Origin: Teichococcus deserti
GTDB taxonomy: Bacteria; Pseudomonadota; Alphaproteobacteria; Acetobacterales; Acetobacteraceae
DNA: 36,022 bases
Assembly (NCBI RefSeq): GCF_001982615.1
Contig: NZ_MLCO01000011.1
Span: 1-36,022 of the forward strand
Direction of reading: 5' to 3'
Shown here piece by piece: positions 33,556 to 36,022 of the stretch. Made by a program: the position numbers and the translations under genes. How positions within the stretch are numbered: the first letter of the stretch is position 1; each line of letters opens with the position of its first letter. Under the pieces are notes generated by a model. It searched no databases. It was not told the DNA's origin and was given only the letters and a program-made list of their open reading frames with translations.

Positions 33556-34491
33556 TCAGCGGAACAGCGAGAGCAGGACCTGCGGCGCCGAGTTGGCAGT
33601 CGACAGCGCGGTCGTCGCCAGCTGCTGCTGGGTCTGCAGCGCGGTCAGGCGGGCCGATTCCTTGGCCAGGTCGGCGTCCACCAGCGAGCCCAGGCCTTCC
33701 TCCATCGCGTCGATGCGCGAGCTGTTGTAGGTCATCTGGCTGCCGACGAACTTGCTGTCGTTGCCCAGCTGGTTCTGCGCCGAGTTCACGTCGGAGGTGA
33801 GCGAGGTGAAGGTCTTCAGCGCCACGCCGCCGACGGTGACCGAGGTCACGGCCGCGCCGGTGTTGTCGACGCCCTGCAGCAGCTGCTTGGCATCATCCGC
33901 GCTGACCGTGGTGATGCCCGAGATATCGGTGGCGATATCGTCGGTGAAGGACATCTGGTCGGCGGTGGTGCCGCTCGAGTTGACGGTGTAGCTCTGGCCC
34001 TTCTCGTTGCGGGTCACTTCCATCGAGCCGCCGGTGTAGGCGGCGCCGGTCAGGTCGTTGGTCGCGGTCGAGGAGAGCAGGCGGGTGCCGTTGTAGTTCG
34101 CGTCCTGCAGCGTGGTGTTCATCTGCGTGACGAGCGACTTGAACTGCTCGGTGTACTGGGTGCGGGTCTCGTCATCGAGGTTCGCGTCGGAGAGCTTGGT
34201 CAGCACGGTCGAGACGTCGGTCGACAGCTTGCTGGAGACGGTGTCGATCGCCTTCAGCGTGCTGGTCAGCAAGCCGTTCACGCCGCCGAGCTGGTCGTTG
34301 GCGGCATTCAGGCCGGTGACGTCGGCGCGCACCTTCTGGGCGACGGCATAGGCGGCGCCGTCATCCTTGGCGTCGGCCACCTTGAAGCCGGTCGAGACCT
34401 TCTTCTGGGTGGTGTCGAGCTGGTTGTTGATCTTGTTCAGCGACTGCAGCGCGACCTTGGCGCCGGAGTTCGTGATGACCGAGTTGGCCAT
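33556..34491 (-). CDS. Flagellin (upstream tandem copy)
   Basis: This 311-residue flagellin is the promoter-proximal copy. D0/D1 N- and C-terminal helices are intact and nearly identical to the second copy (MEEGLGSLVDADLAKESAR, APQVLLSLFR). It differs from it at 39 positions without gaps. The ATG at 34491 has aggaa 9 nt upstream; the longer frame to 34584 covers the leader hairpin. Long stretches of identity at both ends (e.g. QLLQGVDNTGAAVTSVTVGG) could reflect recent duplication or gene conversion. Each copy has its own terminator and leader, so they are independent transcription units. Confidence 0.96.
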   Translation of the reverse strand: MANSVITNSGAKVALQSLNKINNQLDTTQKKVSTGFKVADAKDDGAAYAVAQKVRADVTGLNAANDQLGGVNGLLTSTLKAIDTVSSKLSTDVSTVLTKLSDANLDDETRTQYTEQFKSLVTQMNTTLQDANYNGTRLLSSTATNDLTGAAYTGGSMEVTRNEKGQSYTVNSSGTTADQMSFTDDIATDISGITTVSADDAKQLLQGVDNTGAAVTSVTVGGVALKTFTSLTSDVNSAQNQLGNDSKFVGSQMTYNSSRIDAMEEGLGSLVDADLAKESARLTALQTQQQLATTALSTANSAPQVLLSLFR

Positions 34492-34513
34492 AGCGGTAGT
34501 TCCTGGGAACCAT

Positions 34514-34570
34514 CGCCGCCCGATCAAGGGCGACGCGATCAGACCCCTGTCTTTTCCGGGGCGCTGATCG
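34514..34570 (-). promoter_or_regulatory. Structured leader of the upstream flagellin mRNA
   Basis: In mRNA sense cgatcag pairs with ctgatcg and cccc with gggg around the loop ggaaaagaca (34570-34536). It is immediately followed by a second hairpin of cgtcgccc with gggcggcg (34535-34514, one G-T pair). The end of the first hairpin is 45 nt before the ATG, as in the other flagellin gene, and the loop bases are the same while the stems differ. Confidence 0.7.
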
Positions 34571-34593
34571 GGAAGGAAGGTCACTGAAGCGGT

Positions 34594-34675
34594 TCATCCG
34601 CCGTACCATCCATCTCCGCCCGTTCATGGGGCGGCATCGGGAATTTGGCCGCCAATTGTTAACCGGTTATTTACC
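34594..34675 (-). promoter_or_regulatory. Conserved upstream block of the upstream flagellin gene
   Basis: Gap-free counterpart of 33198-33279. It contains ggatggtacggcggat near the leader end and TTAA-N7-TTTA (34659-34673) at the far end, a near match to the TTAA-N7-TTAA site of the cell-cycle regulator CtrA. Promoter class is not determined. Confidence 0.5.
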
Positions 34676-35060
34676 GAGACGATTTTTCGGCGGGCTCGGC
34701 CGGATCGAGAATTATCTTCCTGAAATCCCGGCGAAAATATTTCCCGCAGCGTGTCTCATTCGCGAGAAGCTCCAGCTGGAGCTGGGCGGTGCAAGCCTGA
34801 TCCGAGCCATATCCGTTAACACTTTCCGAATGCCGCCGCCCGCCGAAACCCGGGCGATTCGTCCACCCTGCGCGCTCCACCGATCGCAGGCGCCAAACCC
34901 CGTATCAAGGACCCCGTGTTGAAGGGGCGCGGTCATAGACGACACCACATTAGAGAAGGACTCACAAAAGCGCTTTTCCCAGCCATTCCTGTTCGACGGG
35001 TTAACAGACTGGTCCGAACTCACCGTCATGGTGCCGCCACGAAAGCAACGGATTCGCGGC
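34676..35060. other. Divergent region between flagellin and cheA
   Basis: There is no supported gene in these 385 bp. Two perfect palindromes are present, agctccagctggagct (34768-34783) and aaaagcgctttt (34966-34977), and GTTAAC occurs at 34815-34820 and 35000-35005. The cheA promoter should lie here but no consensus is clear. Confidence 0.55.
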
Positions 35061-36022
35061 ATGGACGACCTCATTTCGGAATTCCTGGCGGAGACCAACG
35101 AGGCTCTCGCCGAATTGGACACCGCCCTGGTGGACCTCGAACGTGCCTCCGAGGATGCCGAGATTCTGGCGCGCATCTTCCGCATGGTCCATAGCGTCAA
35201 GGGCACCTGCGGCTTCCTCGGCCTGTCGCGGCTCGAGGCGGTGGCGCATGCCGCCGAATCCCTTCTCGGCCTCTATCGCGACGGCGACATCGCGGTCTCG
35301 CCCGCCGGCGTCACCGCGGTGCTGGCCGCCATCGACACCATCCGCATGATCATGGCGGGCCTGGCCGAGACCGGCGTCGAGCCCGCCGGCGATGACTCTG
35401 CCCTCGTCGCGCAGCTGAACGCCGCCTCGGAAGAGCAGCCCGCCGCCGCCGAGGTCGAGATCGAGGCCCCCGTGGTCGCCCCGGTTGCCGCCGTCGCCGA
35501 GCCCGAGCCCGCCGCGATCGCCGAGGCCCCGGCCGAGGTCGTCGCCGCGCCGGTGGCCGCCGCCGCCGCCGCCGCGGCCCCTGCCCCGGCCCCCGTCGCG
35601 GAGAAGCCGGCCGAGAAGGCGCCCGAGAAGGCGCCCGAGAAGCCCGCCGAGGAAAAAGCGGCTGCCCAGCACAATGATTCCTCGATGCCGGTGCAGGCGA
35701 TCCGCGTCTCGCTGCCGGTCCTTGACGAGCTGATGACGCTCGCCTCCGAGCTGGTGCTGGTGCGCAACCAGCTGCTGCAGGTCGCCCGCGGCCAGACCGA
35801 CACGCCTTTCGCAGCACCCCTGCAGCGGCTGTCGCGCATCACCTCCGACCTGCAGGAAGGGGTGATGAAGACCCGGATGCAGCCGGTCTCGGCCGCCTGG
35901 GCCAAGCTGCCCCGCCTGGTGCGCGACCTCGGCACCGAGCTCGGCAAGCGCATCGACCTGGTGCAGAGCGGCGGCGACACCGAGCTCGACCGCCAGGTGC
36001 TGGAGCTGATCAAGGACCCGCT
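35061..36022 (+). CDS. cheA: Chemotaxis histidine kinase CheA (partial, 3' end outside window)
   Basis: The first 320 codons of CheA are seen. The P1 HPt domain (1-120) has the phosphorylated His44 in RMVHSVKGTCGFLG. A low-complexity linker rich in Ala/Pro/Glu/Lys (about 121-210; repeats of EKAPEK) follows. The P3 dimerisation domain begins near 213 (AIRVSLPVLDELMTLASELVLVRNQLL), with LQEGVMKTRMQPV and the start of the kinase region after it. No P2 CheY-binding domain is seen between P1 and P3. The start ATG at 35061 agrees with family N-termini (MDDLISEFL); an in-frame ATG at 35028 would add 11 residues, and neither has a strong Shine-Dalgarno. Confidence 0.93.
   Translation, partial: MDDLISEFLAETNEALAELDTALVDLERASEDAEILARIFRMVHSVKGTCGFLGLSRLEAVAHAAESLLGLYRDGDIAVSPAGVTAVLAAIDTIRMIMAGLAETGVEPAGDDSALVAQLNAASEEQPAAAEVEIEAPVVAPVAAVAEPEPAAIAEAPAEVVAAPVAAAAAAAAPAPAPVAEKPAEKAPEKAPEKPAEEKAAAQHNDSSMPVQAIRVSLPVLDELMTLASELVLVRNQLLQVARGQTDTPFAAPLQRLSRITSDLQEGVMKTRMQPVSAAWAKLPRLVRDLGTELGKRIDLVQSGGDTELDRQVLELIKDP

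Noticed and set aside
33178-34587. Long plus-strand open frame over the inter-flagellin region
   Set aside because: Crosses the leader and terminator and runs antisense to the upstream flagellin.
34626-34922. 98-codon plus-strand open frame between flagellin and cheA
   Set aside because: No ribosome-binding site, no motif, overlaps the conserved flagellin upstream block; another short frame lies opposite.

Overview
The window is very GC-rich DNA with dense, often overlapping genes. Flagellin genes lie upstream of flaF and flbT, and the rpoZ-rsh pair and bpt/epmA/epmB genes have alphaproteobacterial character. This points to a motile Rhodospirillales bacterium, most likely Acetobacteraceae (Roseomonas-like). 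The taxon is an inference from gene content and codon use, not from a marker gene.

Layout. (1) 1-792, minus: 5' part of a peptide-type ABC transporter ATPase, cut by the window edge, where a perfect 44-bp palindrome sits. (2) 1033-1335, plus: a small unrecognised protein. (3) 1378-3773, minus: a NhaD/ArsB-type ion transporter and a methylisocitrate-lyase-like enzyme, probably one operon. (4) 3907-10033, plus: a tightly overlapping run coxG-coxD-coxE-xdhC(N)-xdhC(C)-(MoeA-like/MobA-like fusion)-folK. It looks like a maturation module for molybdenum hydroxylases, but no hydroxylase subunit is in the window. (5) 10137-13313, plus: rpoZ, bifunctional rsh, acpS. (6) 13383-14735, minus: a bestrophin-like membrane protein and a YraN-family protein. 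(7) 14813-20290: penicillin-acylase-family hydrolase, bpt, and the divergent pair epmA/epmB for EF-P modification. (8) 20527-25302, minus: complete branched-chain amino-acid-type ABC transporter in the order livG-livF-SBP-livH-livM. (9) 25495-26973: a cysteine-free Rrf2 regulator divergent from a cysteine synthase. (10) 27154-29472: a chemoreceptor. (11) 29573-34491, minus: rpiA, a DUF1217 protein, flbT, flaF and two tandem 311-residue flagellins. (12) 35061-end, plus: the start of cheA.

The main signals beyond the genes are as follows. Both flagellin mRNAs have a matched two-hairpin leader. Its first hairpin presents the same GGAAAAGAC loop in stems of different sequence, about 45 nt before the start codon, and flbT (whose known role is binding a flagellin leader) lies just downstream. 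A 44-bp terminator-like repeat occurs twice identically, with a third diverged copy, each time just after a stop codon. The chemoreceptor ribosome-binding site is buried in a perfect hairpin. The Rrf2/cysK divergent region is only 48 bp and carries a perfect TATAAT. The palindrome at the window edge may be an assembly fold-back. No tRNA, rRNA, CRISPR array, transposase, phage gene or recognisable defence system was seen.
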